This document shows positions 16,398-24,884 of a DNA stretch of 32,698 nt, in pieces. The notes beneath the pieces are model-generated. The model was not told the DNA's origin and did not search any database. It worked only from the letters and a program-made list of their open reading frames with translations. The stretch comes from Clostridia bacterium. Lineage in GTDB: Bacteria; Bacillota; Clostridia; Oscillospirales; Acutalibacteraceae. The first letter of the stretch is position 1. Each line of letters begins with the position of its first letter. The position numbers and the translations under genes were made by a program. Location: assembly GCA_017436255.1 (NCBI GenBank), contig JAFSDK010000065.1, positions 1-32,698 of the forward strand, in the 5' to 3' direction.

Positions 16398-17509
16398 TAA
16401 AAACTCCTAATTAAATTTAAAAATTCATTTAAAATATCTTTAAAATTTTTATTTTTTTGCTCTGCTTTTACCGAGTTTTCAGCAAAAATAGCAGTGGTAC
16501 TTAACAGTTTTCCATTACAGAAAATATTTGCACTACCGACAATTTCTCCTTTATTAATCGGTGCAAAAACAAAATTGGGCAGATTAATTTCATATGTTAT
16601 TTTATCATTACAAGATAGCGGACAAATAACCGCACGCGCAGCAATTTTGATATACCGGTCTTCCCTATTTAAAACCTTTAATTTATTTGGCAAAATTAAA
16701 TCAACAGTCTCTTCACGCGAGTTTTCAAAACCGTAATTAAGTAAATTTATATGGTCTTGCCAATCGTTTTTATCATTAAGCGTAACGGCAATTAAGGTGA
16801 TATTTCCCCTTTTAGCAGCCGATACAAGACAACGTCCCGATCGTTTAGTGAAACCTGTTTTTACGCCGACGGCACCATCATACATTTTAAGCAGTTTATT
16901 ATGATTGGTAAGCGTTCTGTAATATGGCGGATTTCCGTAACAAAGTTTAGCACTTTTACTTGAAACAGCATTAAAAAAAGCTTCATTTTTTAGAGCGTAC
17001 GCAGTAAGACATGCCATATCGTAAGCGGTAGAATAGTGGTTTTCGTCATCAAGTCCCGACGGTGTTACAAAATTAGTGTTTTTAAGACCAAGCAGTTTTG
17101 CCTTTGAATTCATTTTTTCAGCAAAACTTTCAAGACTGTCACAAAGGCTAAGCGCGACGGTGTTTGCCGCATCATTACCCGACGCAAGCATAAGTCCGTA
17201 CAACAAATCATTGTAAGTAACGGTATCACCGGCAAGTAAACCCATTGAGGAACCCTCAACCCTCACCATTTCTTCAGTAACGGTAATTTCTTTTTCAGGT
17301 GTGTTTTTCTCGGCTAGAAGAAGCCCTGTCATAATTTTTGTTGTGCTTGCCATGGGCAGACGCTCGTTCATATTATATGAGTAAATAACACAAAGCGTAT
17401 CAGCATTTATAAGTACAGCCGACTCTGCAGATGTAGACACAGCAGCAGTCGGCACGGAAAATATAATCGAAAATATAATTACAGCGAATAAAATTACGAC
17501 TTTTTTCAA
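16397..17509 (-). CDS. D-alanyl-D-alanine carboxypeptidase (DacF/DacB type, S11)
   Basis: Removes the terminal D-Ala from peptidoglycan pentapeptides outside the membrane. The 370 residues begin with a Sec signal peptide (about 1-24, hydrophobic core VVILFAVIIFSIIFSV). The peptidase S11 domain follows with STTK (55-58, nucleophile Ser), SGN (110-112) and KTG (217-219). A PBP5-like C-terminal domain (about 265-350) follows, and the ending KDILNEFLNLIRSF may be an amphipathic membrane anchor. The start is a TTG with GGAG seven bases before it. The place after ytfJ matches the sporulation-linked dac genes of other clostridia, suggesting a role in spore cortex, but a vegetative role is also possible. 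Confidence 0.93.
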   Translation of the reverse strand: MKKVVILFAVIIFSIIFSVPTAAVSTSAESAVLINADTLCVIYSYNMNERLPMASTTKIMTGLLLAEKNTPEKEITVTEEMVRVEGSSMGLLAGDTVTYNDLLYGLMLASGNDAANTVALSLCDSLESFAEKMNSKAKLLGLKNTNFVTPSGLDDENHYSTAYDMACLTAYALKNEAFFNAVSSKSAKLCYGNPPYYRTLTNHNKLLKMYDGAVGVKTGFTKRSGRCLVSAAKRGNITLIAVTLNDKNDWQDHINLLNYGFENSREETVDLILPNKLKVLNREDRYIKIAARAVICPLSCNDKITYEINLPNFVFAPINKGEIVGSANIFCNGKLLSTTAIFAENSVKAEQKNKNFKDILNEFLNLIRSF

Positions 17510-17566
17510 AGAATCACTCCAAAACTATAATAGTAAATTATATTTTGAACTGCTTCTTTCTATTCG

Positions 17567-17926
17567 TTAACGATTTTTAAAAATATCTCTTATTTTCTCT
17601 ATCATTTCAGGAGTCATAGCAATTGCTCGTTCGACAGCTGAAACATCACTGTACAAAGGTAAAAGTTTAACATTATCACCGGTAATCGCAATAAATGCAA
17701 TCGGAGATATGCTAACCCCGGCACCGCCGCCACCAATTACGCCTTTTTTGTCGTCCTTAGGCATTTCAGTAGCGCCAGTGGCTAAACCGTAACTTAACTT
17801 AGAAACGGGTATTATGGTTGAATTTCCCGCAACAACCGGTGTACCAATAATTGTATCAGCATTAACCATTGCACGAAGTTTATCCATTACCGAATCCATA
17901 ATATTTTTTATGTTGTTATCGCTCAT
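17567..17926 (-). CDS. ytfJ: GerW/YtfJ-family sporulation protein
   Basis: The 119 residues match the YtfJ (GerW) family: N-terminal helix NIMDSVMDKLRAMVNADTIIG, then GNSTIIPVSKLSYGLATG, a glycine-rich loop IGGGGAGVSISPIAFIAI, and a C-terminal helix. In Bacillus, GerW is made in the forespore and is needed for normal germination; its biochemical action is unknown. The ATG at 17926 follows GGAG by ten bases; an earlier GTG overlaps that site. Clostridial loci often have a DUF2953 gene (ytfI) between scpB and ytfJ, which is missing here. Confidence 0.9.
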   Translation of the reverse strand: MSDNNIKNIMDSVMDKLRAMVNADTIIGTPVVAGNSTIIPVSKLSYGLATGATEMPKDDKKGVIGGGGAGVSISPIAFIAITGDNVKLLPLYSDVSAVERAIAMTPEMIEKIRDIFKNR

Positions 17927-17974
17927 AAAACTCACACTCCGTATTTAGTATTTATGAAATCATTAAATTTATAA

Positions 17975-18547
17975 CTATTCTTCTTCGGTTTCGCCCAAAT
18001 GCTCAACTTCTAACTGCTCAGCTAAATCGGGCGTATTGGCATTTTCATTAGGCAACTGCGGCAACTCACTTAAATCACTAATTTGGAAGCAACGTAAGAA
18101 ATGCTTTGTAGTACCGTAAAGAAGCGGTCTGCCGGGAAGTTCAAGTCTGCCGCGCTCTTCAATGAGTTCCTTTTCGGTAAGTGTTGTAATAACCGCCGAA
18201 CAGTCAACACCTCTCACCTGCTCTATAAAAGCTTTTGTAACAGGTTGATTATATGCCACAACTGCAAGCACTTCGAGCGCTGCCTGAGACAAGGGCGTTT
18301 TTCTTTTAATATCAAACGCTTTTTTAATATATTCTGCGTATTTTTTCTTAGTTGAGAGTTGATATGTATTTTCAAGAGTCAATAATTCAAGTGAAGTCGG
18401 CTCAAGCTTTTTAGAGAGTTCTTTAGCAGCATTTTGAATTTCTAATGGCTCAATTTCAAAGGTTTGCGCAAGACGTTGAATACTAATCGGCTCACCGCTT
18501 GCAAATAAAACAGCTTCTAATCCTAATACCAATTCATTAAATTCCAC
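17975..18547 (-). CDS. scpB: Segregation and condensation protein B
   Basis: Partner of ScpA and SMC in the bacterial condensin. The 190 residues form two winged-helix domains: LEAVLFASGEPISIQRLAQ at the start, and LSQAALEVLAVVAYNQPVTK followed by VRGVDCSAVITTLTEKELIEE in the second. The C-terminal tail (about 168-190) is acidic. The start is a GTG inside the last codons of scpA, with an 11-base overlap, which implies coupled translation and matched amounts. Confidence 0.96.
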   Translation of the reverse strand: MEFNELVLGLEAVLFASGEPISIQRLAQTFEIEPLEIQNAAKELSKKLEPTSLELLTLENTYQLSTKKKYAEYIKKAFDIKRKTPLSQAALEVLAVVAYNQPVTKAFIEQVRGVDCSAVITTLTEKELIEERGRLELPGRPLLYGTTKHFLRCFQISDLSELPQLPNENANTPDLAEQLEVEHLGETEEE

Positions 18548-19262
18548 TGTTATTTTTCTCCTTTATTAATTTAATTTCTGCCTGTTCACCTTCACCACTC
18601 ACCGCTATACGATTAGCCTTACAAAGTTCAAGCACAGCTAAAAAAGTAGCAACAAGTTCTGACCTGCTTTTTGCGGTCGAATAGAGTTTGCCCAAGCGTT
18701 GCGGACCACGTTTAAAGAGATTGCGCATAACGTAAACAATCTTTGTAGATACCGCTACGATTTTTTTAGCAACAATTCTTGTAAATGCCGTTGTTGGTGG
18801 CGGTAGTTTGCGCTGACCGCGTCCTACAGCAGATATGTACGCATCGAATATAACCTCTTTTTCGTGTGTCAGACCATAGGTTTTAGGTAATTCAACCTTT
18901 AACTGCTCTCTGACAAACTTATCGAAACCACCTGTCTGTTCACCGAGCATTGCCGCAATTCTACGGCAGGTCTGATACTCAATAAGTTCACCACAAAACT
19001 CGTCCTTAAGCCTTTCGTACTCCTCATGCTTAGGTAACAGCTTGGCCGTCTTAAGATAGATAAGCCTTGACGCCATCTCTAAAAATTCACTGGCAATATC
19101 GGCATCGTTACGCTGCATAATTTCAATCTGCTCTAGGTACTGCTCAATTAGAACTGATAGTTTGATGTCATAAATATTCAATTTATTTCTGGCAATAAGT
19201 TGTAGAAGTAAATCGAGCGGACCCTCAAAGTCATCCAACTTATACAGAAAATTGTTTTCCAT
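18537..19262 (-). CDS. scpA: Segregation and condensation protein A
   Basis: Kleisin subunit that bridges the SMC heads. The 241 residues begin with the typical YKLDDFEGPLDLLLQLIARNKLNIYDI. They continue with EFLEMASRLIYLKTAKLLP and end in a winged-helix C-terminus (SELVATFLAVLELCKANRI). AGGTG lies seven bases before the ATG. It sits ten bases after the M50 peptidase gene and overlaps scpB. Confidence 0.96.
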   Translation of the reverse strand: MENNFLYKLDDFEGPLDLLLQLIARNKLNIYDIKLSVLIEQYLEQIEIMQRNDADIASEFLEMASRLIYLKTAKLLPKHEEYERLKDEFCGELIEYQTCRRIAAMLGEQTGGFDKFVREQLKVELPKTYGLTHEKEVIFDAYISAVGRGQRKLPPPTTAFTRIVAKKIVAVSTKIVYVMRNLFKRGPQRLGKLYSTAKSRSELVATFLAVLELCKANRIAVSGEGEQAEIKLIKEKNNSGI

Positions 19263-19272
19263 AAATTTACAC

Positions 19273-19956
19273 CTATCCGAAAATTAAATTAAAAGGCAGA
19301 CTTGCCACAACATCAATACCGTAAAAAACGTATCCCGACAAAAAACGGATTGGTTTATCTAAAACACCCGTAACCATCATTATTAAAAGAATTAAACTGC
19401 AATATCTTTCATACTGCATGAGTTTAAAGTAGATTCTATCAGGGAAAATTGCAGCCAAAATCTTTGAACCGTCAAGCGGCGGTAGCGGTATTAAGTTAAA
19501 TACAGCAAGTGTGGTGCTAATCGAAGCGACGTAGTTAAAAACATCCGCAACGTAATACAAAAAAGTAACCTGACAATAAAAACCTATATAGAGAAAAACA
19601 TAACAAATAATCAATGACACAAATGCCAAAATGATGTTCGAGAGCGGACCTGCCAAAGCCGTAATAGCCATATCTCTTTTAGGTTTTTTAAAATAACCCA
19701 TGTGTACAGGAACAGCATTTGCCCAACCAAAGCCAAAGAACATAATAGCCGCGGCACCTATCCAATCAATGTGGGCAAACGGATTAAGAGTTAACCTGCC
19801 CATATTTCTTGCCGTGGGATCGCCTAATTTTGTAGCCACAAATGCATGGGCTAGTTCATGTACCGGCAAAATAAGAAAAATTACAAGTAAAGAAGAAATT
19901 GTATATAAAATAATTTCGATAAAATTAAGTTCGCCAAGTATCGCATCGTATAACAA
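19273..19956 (-). CDS. Site-2 protease-like M50 membrane peptidase
   Basis: A polytopic zinc metallopeptidase of the YwhC/Rip2-like minimal type. In the 227-residue reading the first membrane helix carries HELAH (33-37, two zinc His and the catalytic Glu). FNLIPLPPLDGSKI (about 163-176) supplies the third zinc ligand in another helix. About five to six membrane segments are visible. It has no PDZ domain, unlike RseP or SpoIVFB with CBS. The start is taken as the TTG at 19956, eight bases after GGAG; an upstream GTG (19965) overlaps the site. It is the first gene of the operon with scpA and scpB, a conserved firmicute arrangement with unknown substrate. Confidence 0.92.
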   Translation of the reverse strand: MLYDAILGELNFIEIILYTISSLLVIFLILPVHELAHAFVATKLGDPTARNMGRLTLNPFAHIDWIGAAAIMFFGFGWANAVPVHMGYFKKPKRDMAITALAGPLSNIILAFVSLIICYVFLYIGFYCQVTFLYYVADVFNYVASISTTLAVFNLIPLPPLDGSKILAAIFPDRIYFKLMQYERYCSLILLIMMVTGVLDKPIRFLSGYVFYGIDVVASLPFNLIFG

Positions 19957-19981
19957 ATATACCACTCCAATCTAATTTATT

Positions 19982-20010
19982 ATTATATACTATATTTACT
20001 AAAAATACAA
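19982..20010 (-). promoter_or_regulatory. Promoter of the M50-scpAB-ytfJ-dac-rluB operon
   Basis: On the minus strand TTGTAT (20005-20010) and TATAAT (19982-19987) are separated by 17 bases. It starts right after the T run of the amidase terminator. Confidence 0.7.
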
Positions 20011-20011
20011 G

Positions 20012-20037
20012 AAAAAGCTTGCGATAATCGCAAGCTT
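20012..20037 (-). terminator. Intrinsic terminator of the amidase gene
   Basis: On the minus strand AAGCTTGCGA / TCGCAAGCTT form a 10-bp stem followed by TTTC and further Ts. The stem begins inside the amidase stop codon. Confidence 0.85.
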
Positions 20038-20776
20038 AATAAATGGTTAAATATCTGTTGCTTACAAAGCCGTTTACGCCGTTATAATCAACCGAACTCC
20101 AACCGTTATTACTTGAATAAACGGTCACTACCGAGCCGTTTGGTATGCTACCTATAACCGCTGAATTTACAGTCGGTGAACTTCTAATATTTAGATTTCT
20201 ACCATTAGTAGATACCATACCGTACTGCATACCATTTGGTGACATAAAAGGTATACCAAAGTAATCAGCTAAAGAAAGTACAACATTACGTGCTATTGCA
20301 TCAATATTGTTTTTTATCCAGTTGGCATCCTCTTCATTATCGTGATATGCAAATTCAATAAGCACACTTGGTGCCCTAGTGCGCGAAACTTCACCGAGCG
20401 AAGTTGTAGGTATTGCTCGCACTCTATCAGGCAATGGATAAATCATTTTAAGATTATTCGCTATTATTTCTGCCGCCCGTCTACCGTTTGCGCTGCTTGG
20501 ATAAAAATAAACCTCACTACCCCTAACCTGTCCAGAACTGCTGCCGCCTGCGGCATTTGAATGTAGTGCAAGATGCAGGCCGTAATTGCCAGAATTTGAT
20601 GCGACAATTGATGACGCCGCCGTCATATCAGGCGTATTTCTCGTGTAAGATATTCCTGTTGCATTAAGGTATGGTACCATCGCATCGGCAATTAAATTCA
20701 TGTAATATTCTTCGTTTCCGCCATTAACGTATGGATTAAATTCTTGAGTTGACGGACTTAAGTATATTCTTGGCAT
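20036..20776 (-). CDS. N-acetylmuramoyl-L-alanine amidase with SH3b domain, leaderless
   Basis: A cell-wall hydrolase of the Amidase_3 type that cuts the MurNAc-L-Ala bond. The 246 residues are an amidase domain (1-175) and a C-terminal bacterial SH3 wall-binding domain (about 184-246, RNLNIRSSP then GWSSVDYNGVNGFVS). Recognisable active-site parts are Glu22/Glu23, LHSNA (His72) and VLIEFAYHDN (Glu141). The usual N-terminal DPGHGG zinc motif is replaced by LSPSTQEFN, so the first zinc His is missing. No signal peptide or membrane helix is present, so release could be by lysis or another route, as for CwlC-like mother-cell lysins or phage endolysins. I infer a sporulation link only from that. 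AGGGGTG precedes the ATG but lies in a hairpin. Confidence 0.88.
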   Translation of the reverse strand: MPRIYLSPSTQEFNPYVNGGNEEYYMNLIADAMVPYLNATGISYTRNTPDMTAASSIVASNSGNYGLHLALHSNAAGGSSSGQVRGSEVYFYPSSANGRRAAEIIANNLKMIYPLPDRVRAIPTTSLGEVSRTRAPSVLIEFAYHDNEEDANWIKNNIDAIARNVVLSLADYFGIPFMSPNGMQYGMVSTNGRNLNIRSSPTVNSAVIGSIPNGSVVTVYSSNNGWSSVDYNGVNGFVSNRYLTIY

Positions 20777-20782
20777 AAAAAC

Positions 20783-20816
20783 ACCCCTTACTGCACATTT
20801 TATGCAGACAAGGGGT
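20783..20816 (-). promoter_or_regulatory. Hairpin that hides the amidase ribosome site
   Basis: The arms ACCCCTT (20783-20789) and AAGGGGT (20810-20816), plus inner CTGCA and TGCAG, form a 12-bp interrupted stem. On the minus strand the 3' arm contains the AGGGGT ribosome site, followed by GTTTTT and then the ATG. It may be a terminator of the upstream gene, a translational switch, or both. Confidence 0.7.
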
Positions 20817-20822
20817 ATTTTG

Positions 20823-21365
20823 TTATTCTATCTTTGCCAAATCGGATTTTTCAATCTCTTTTTTTACAACCGACGAGAACCAACAATAAAGCACCTCGCC
20901 AAGTTCTTGATAAATCGGGTCGCCGTCGTGCGCACAAAGCATAGCAAAGGTCTGCCCAATTCGTCTTTCAACCTCAATTTTTCTGCGGTAAGCTAGGTAG
21001 TAAAACGAAAAAGCGCCGGTATCACTACAAGTACTAAAAAGTTCAGGTGAATTGTCTTTTAAATAATCTAAAAAGCACTTTTCAGCAATGCCGGCAGCTG
21101 AATCATCAATGCAAAATTCATCAAGTGTTACAGAAACAGTAAAAGATAATAAAAATTGCCTTTGAATAAGCATTTGTGAATCGGTAGAATCATCAGCGAA
21201 AGCGGTATTTACCGATTCGCAGAATTTTACAGCAATATTTTTGCCAAGATTTTTAGCCGCAGCAATCCTAGCCTGTGTTAAAACAGACTCACTATTCTTT
21301 TTAGCATTTTTAATTTGCTCGGAAGGTTTATTACCGGCAATTTTTATATCTTTATCATCAAACAC
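20823..21365 (-). CDS. Hypothetical protein, 180 residues
   Basis: I do not recognise this family. It is a soluble, mostly helical protein. A charged N-terminus contains KPSEQIKNAKKNSESVLTQ. Several cysteines follow, then an aromatic stretch GAFSFYYLAYRRKIEVERRIGQTFAMLC. No membrane helix, signal peptide or known motif is visible. I prefer the GTG at 21365, eight bases after AGGG and one base after the TSCPD gene's stop, over a GTG three codons earlier that lies closer to the site. It sits between the TSCPD-domain gene and the wall amidase and appears co-transcribed with rpoD-rrf2-TSCPD. Its late position and the hairpin after it suggest a transcript end here. Confidence 0.7.
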   Translation of the reverse strand: MFDDKDIKIAGNKPSEQIKNAKKNSESVLTQARIAAAKNLGKNIAVKFCESVNTAFADDSTDSQMLIQRQFLLSFTVSVTLDEFCIDDSAAGIAEKCFLDYLKDNSPELFSTCSDTGAFSFYYLAYRRKIEVERRIGQTFAMLCAHDGDPIYQELGEVLYCWFSSVVKKEIEKSDLAKIE

Positions 21366-21366
21366 T

Positions 21367-21627
21367 CTACTCACCCTTTTGTGAAATAATTTGTTTAAGC
21401 GCTTCGGCTAACTGTGCCGGACAAGAAGTTTGCTTAAACCCACAAGTAATACCTTCAAGTTTATCAATAACGTCATGTATTTTCATACCTTTAACAAGAC
21501 TTGATATACCCTTAAGGTTACCATTGCAACCACCATAAAAAGATATGTCTTCTATAATATTTTCATCAGTTAATTTAATAGTTATGCTTCTTGAACAAAC
21601 ACCCTTAGGGGTATATGTAAACTCCAT
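21367..21627 (-). CDS. TSCPD-domain protein (TIGR03905 type)
   Basis: The 86 residues match the small TIGR03905 family: MEFTYTPKGVCSRSI at the start, FYGGCNGNLKGISSLVKG in the middle, and the name-giving TSCPAQLAEAL near the end. The same TSCPD domain ends some ribonucleotide reductases, where it may bind metal or regulate. Conserved cysteines here (VCS, GGC, ITC, TSC) suggest metal or redox chemistry, which is inference. The ATG at 21627 has AAAGGAAA before it. It follows the Rrf2 regulator by one base. Confidence 0.85.
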   Translation of the reverse strand: MEFTYTPKGVCSRSITIKLTDENIIEDISFYGGCNGNLKGISSLVKGMKIHDVIDKLEGITCGFKQTSCPAQLAEALKQIISQKGE

Positions 21628-21628
21628 A

Positions 21629-22018
21629 TTATTTCCTTTCAAAAGTGACTTCACTTAATTTTGATTTCATATACCTACTGACATCGTCAAAGGTATCTCT
21701 AAAATAGCATACACCCATAGGATGTGTACATTCACCTTCATTGCCAGTGCAACGGCTAAACATAATTGGGCCACAAATAAGTTCAATAACCTGCAACAAC
21801 GTAATATTATCGGGTTTTTTTGCTAAAACGTAGCCGCCCTTTGAACCCTTAAACGACTTAACAATATTGCCTTGCGCAAGTTTGTTAAGAATCTTTAAAG
21901 AATATCTCAAAGTAACACCCGTTTTGTCAGCTATTGATGCGGCATCTAAACGACCATCGCAATCGGCAAGACATGAAACTATACGTATAGCATAGTCTGC
22001 TTCGCTATTTAAAAACAT
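21629..22018 (-). CDS. Rrf2/IscR-family regulator with iron-sulfur cysteines
   Basis: The 129 residues form an Rrf2 winged-helix (about 2-80; LNSEADYAIRIVSCLA, then SLKILNKLAQGNIVKSFKGSKGGYVLA). Three cysteines follow at 90, 97 and 104 (C-x6-C-x6-C), the spacing that holds the [2Fe-2S] cluster in IscR. It may therefore sense iron-sulfur status or nitric oxide. No iscS or iscU gene is adjacent, so it may act elsewhere. It lies five bases after rpoD and one base before the TSCPD gene, in the same transcript. Confidence 0.9.
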   Translation of the reverse strand: MFLNSEADYAIRIVSCLADCDGRLDAASIADKTGVTLRYSLKILNKLAQGNIVKSFKGSKGGYVLAKKPDNITLLQVIELICGPIMFSRCTGNEGECTHPMGVCYFRDTFDDVSRYMKSKLSEVTFERK

Positions 22019-22023
22019 TTTAA

Positions 22024-23094
22024 TTACCTATCCTTAAACTTATTACTGCGAACAGGATGACGCAATTTACGCAAAGCTTTAGCCTCAATCTGTCTAATAC
22101 GCTCACGTGTAACATTAAATTCCATGCCAACCTCTTCAAGAGTGTGGCATCTGCCATCATGTAATCCAAAGCGTAAACGAATAACCTGTTCTTCTCTGGG
22201 GGTAAGAGTCTTTAAAACACTATCAATATCCTCATTGGTAATAGTTTTTAGCGCAGCCTCATCAGGTGCTAAAGCCTCTTCATCGCGTATAAAGTCCATA
22301 AGTCGGCTATCTTCCTCAGGACCAATAGGTGTTTCCATTGAAACAGGCTCCTGAGCAACACGCATAATCTCTCTAACACGCTCAACGGACAGATTCATTT
22401 TCTCAGCGATAACCTCTTCACTTGGCTCATAACCATTTTCGTGCAAAAGTTGACTCTGTATTTTCTTTAATCTATTAATTGTTTCAACCATATGAACCGG
22501 AATTCTGATAGTACGAGCCTGGTCTGCAATAGCACGGGTGATTGCCTGTCTTATCCACCAAGTAGCATACGTGGAAAATTTAAAGCCTTTTGTGTAGTCG
22601 AACTTATCAACAGCCTTAATAAGACCAACGTTACCTTCTTGAATAAGGTCAAGAAAATACATACCACGACCAACATACTTTTTTGCAATACTTACTACAA
22701 GACGGAGGTTAGCCTCGGTAAGACGCTTTTTAGCATTTTCGTCGCCGTCAGAAATTTTAACGGCAAGTTCAATTTCTTCATCGGACGACAAAAGCGGAAC
22801 ACGTCCAATTTCACGAAGATAAACTTTAACCGGATCGTCAAGAGAAATCATATCGAAGTTCATATCATCTTCAATACTATCGATATCCATTTCTTCAAGT
22901 TTTAAATCCTCGTCGGTAGGCTCACTATCAAAATCAAGTAGCGGCGGCTCTGCAAATAATTCCGCCATATCTTCAGGAGCGTTTTCAAGTTCATCGAGTG
23001 ACGTATCCTTCATTTGTTCCAATTCGTTTTCAATAACATCGCCGTCTTTAACAATGTTCTTGTCATTTTCAAGGCCTTCCATAATTTTTTTCAT
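22024..23094 (-). CDS. rpoD: RNA polymerase primary sigma factor (SigA/RpoD)
   Basis: Main vegetative sigma factor. The 356 residues lack a long region 1.1 and instead have an acidic N-terminus (about 10-80). Region 1.2 is [17 protein letters not shown] (86-102). Regions 2.1-2.4 include [17 protein letters not shown] and [17 protein letters not shown], which read the -10. Region 3 follows, and region 4.2 has [28 protein letters not shown], which reads the -35. The consensus promoters seen across this window fit such a factor. The ATG overlaps the dnaG stop (ATGA), the classic dnaG-rpoD coupling. Confidence 0.98.
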   Translation of the reverse strand: MKKIMEGLENDKNIVKDGDVIENELEQMKDTSLDELENAPEDMAELFAEPPLLDFDSEPTDEDLKLEEMDIDSIEDDMNFDMISLDDPVKVYLREIGRVPLLSSDEEIELAVKISDGDENAKKRLTEANLRLVVSIAKKYVGRGMYFLDLIQEGNVGLIKAVDKFDYTKGFKFSTYATWWIRQAITRAIADQARTIRIPVHMVETINRLKKIQSQLLHENGYEPSEEVIAEKMNLSVERVREIMRVAQEPVSMETPIGPEEDSRLMDFIRDEEALAPDEAALKTITNEDIDSVLKTLTPREEQVIRLRFGLHDGRCHTLEEVGMEFNVTRERIRQIEAKALRKLRHPVRSNKFKDR

Positions 23095-24866
23095 TCCCTA
23101 TTCTCCTTTTTTATGTTTCTGATATTGCGCATATGTTCTAACCATTCATCATTGGTCATATCCCGATTTTGCTTACTTGCATTAAGTATATTCTGCTTTA
23201 ATATACCCGCAACACAATCCTTTAATACTTCTTTTTGGTTTTTTTCAGCCTTCGCGCTGTTTTGAAGCATTGTTATATATCCCATCTCGGAAGCGTTAAA
23301 TTCTTCGCCAAAAAGCGAAATGTCTACCTGCTTGCCCGAATTCATAGCGTTAATTAAAACCGAATATATCTTGCGATTAAGATTAGTAACCATCTGTTCG
23401 GGTTTTAAAAGTTCATACGCAGTTTCAAATAAGTTTGGATGTTGCAAAAGCACCGCTAAAAAATTTTCTTCCGCAGCAACCGCCGACACATTATTACGCC
23501 GTTCAGGATTAACGTCTCTCTTATCAAACTTTGGCGCAACAATCTCTTTAATTTCTTTGCGGTAGGTAGAGCGGATATTCTTTTTTCTGATTTCTTCAAT
23601 CTTATGTATTAGTGCTGTTTTGCTGACACCATATTTTTCAGAAAGTCTACCAACATACATATCAACTGCAATTGCATCATCAACACTAGCCAACAATTCT
23701 GACGCCGCATTAAGGTATTTAAGGCGCCCTTCATCACCAGTTAAATCAATACCTTCTGCTGCTTTGATAAGGCGATATTCAATCTCACCCGTAGCGCCCT
23801 CAAGCAGTTTTCTAAATCGTCCTGCCCCGTGCTTTTTAATATATTCATCAGGGTCTTTACATTCCGGTAATACTAAAACTCTAATAGGGATATTAATATC
23901 CTTCATAGTTTGTAAAGCACGCATAACTGCTTTTTGACCAGCAGCATCTGAGTCAAGTGTAACAATAATTTCCTTAGTGTATCTGCTGAGTAGGCGCGCT
24001 TGTTCTTCAGTAAATGCTGTGCCCAAAGGTGCAACAGTGTTGGTAAAACCTGCTTGATGAAGTGAAATGACATCCATATTACCCTCAACAAGAATTATAT
24101 TATCTGCACAATCGTTTTTAGCAAGATTAATACCAAATAAATTTTGACTTTTTTTATAAACCAGTGTATCTGATGTATTTATATACTTTGCAGATTTTTC
24201 TTCACCCGGACGTGCTCGTCCACTAAAGGCAATGACATTACCACGCAAATTAATAACCGGAAACATAAGTCTGTTTCTGAATCGGTCGTAATATCTTCCC
24301 GTGTTGGCACTTTTTGAAATTACGTTTGCCTGCTCCATCTCCCACTCAGAAAAACCTAGGCTTTTAAGATATTTGAGCAGTGCGTCCCAACTGTCAGGCG
24401 CGGCACCAAGCCCAAAACGTTTAATTGTACCCGGCATCAAACCTCTATCTGTATAATAATCATAAGCCCACTTACCGTTTGATGACATTAAGTAATTATT
24501 ATAAAAACGAGCGGTTTCACGATTTATATCAAGAATAGTCTTTTTTAGTTTTTGTATTGAATCGTCATATCCGTTTTCAGGAATAGTTACGCCCGAGCGT
24601 TCTGCCAATAGCTTTACTGCCTCAATATAATCAAGGTTTTCTATTGTTTTAGTGAAGGTAAAAATATCACCGCCAACACCACAACCGAAACAGTAGAATG
24701 AACCATTTTCGGGATAAACGGTAAAAGATGGTGTCTTTTCGTTGTGAAATGGACAAAGTCCCTTTAAATTTTTACCGGCGCGCTTTAACGATACGTATGG
24801 AGAGATAACTGACTCAATATCGTTTCGGTATTTGATTTCTAATATTACTTCTTCCGGTATTGCCAA
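23091..24866 (-). CDS. dnaG: DNA primase
   Basis: Makes RNA primers for replication. The 591 residues show the CHC2 zinc ribbon with CPFH (38-41), Cys59 and Cys62 ([10 protein letters not shown]). The catalytic core has the Toprim motifs IILVEGNMD (Glu261) and TLDSDAAG (Asp305, Asp307). A C-terminal helicase-binding domain starts near 440. The start is a TTG preceded by AGGAGGGG. It lies between dgt and rpoD, the standard macromolecular-synthesis cluster. Confidence 0.98.
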   Translation of the reverse strand: MAIPEEVILEIKYRNDIESVISPYVSLKRAGKNLKGLCPFHNEKTPSFTVYPENGSFYCFGCGVGGDIFTFTKTIENLDYIEAVKLLAERSGVTIPENGYDDSIQKLKKTILDINRETARFYNNYLMSSNGKWAYDYYTDRGLMPGTIKRFGLGAAPDSWDALLKYLKSLGFSEWEMEQANVISKSANTGRYYDRFRNRLMFPVINLRGNVIAFSGRARPGEEKSAKYINTSDTLVYKKSQNLFGINLAKNDCADNIILVEGNMDVISLHQAGFTNTVAPLGTAFTEEQARLLSRYTKEIIVTLDSDAAGQKAVMRALQTMKDINIPIRVLVLPECKDPDEYIKKHGAGRFRKLLEGATGEIEYRLIKAAEGIDLTGDEGRLKYLNAASELLASVDDAIAVDMYVGRLSEKYGVSKTALIHKIEEIRKKNIRSTYRKEIKEIVAPKFDKRDVNPERRNNVSAVAAEENFLAVLLQHPNLFETAYELLKPEQMVTNLNRKIYSVLINAMNSGKQVDISLFGEEFNASEMGYITMLQNSAKAEKNQKEVLKDCVAGILKQNILNASKQNRDMTNDEWLEHMRNIRNIKKENRE

Positions 24867-24884
24867 TTTAACCCCTCCTTTAAA

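Noticed and set aside
22492-22905. Plus-strand open frame opposite rpoD
   Set aside because: It is antisense to a highly conserved sigma factor gene and encodes an Asn/Phe/Lys-rich sequence without a family match.
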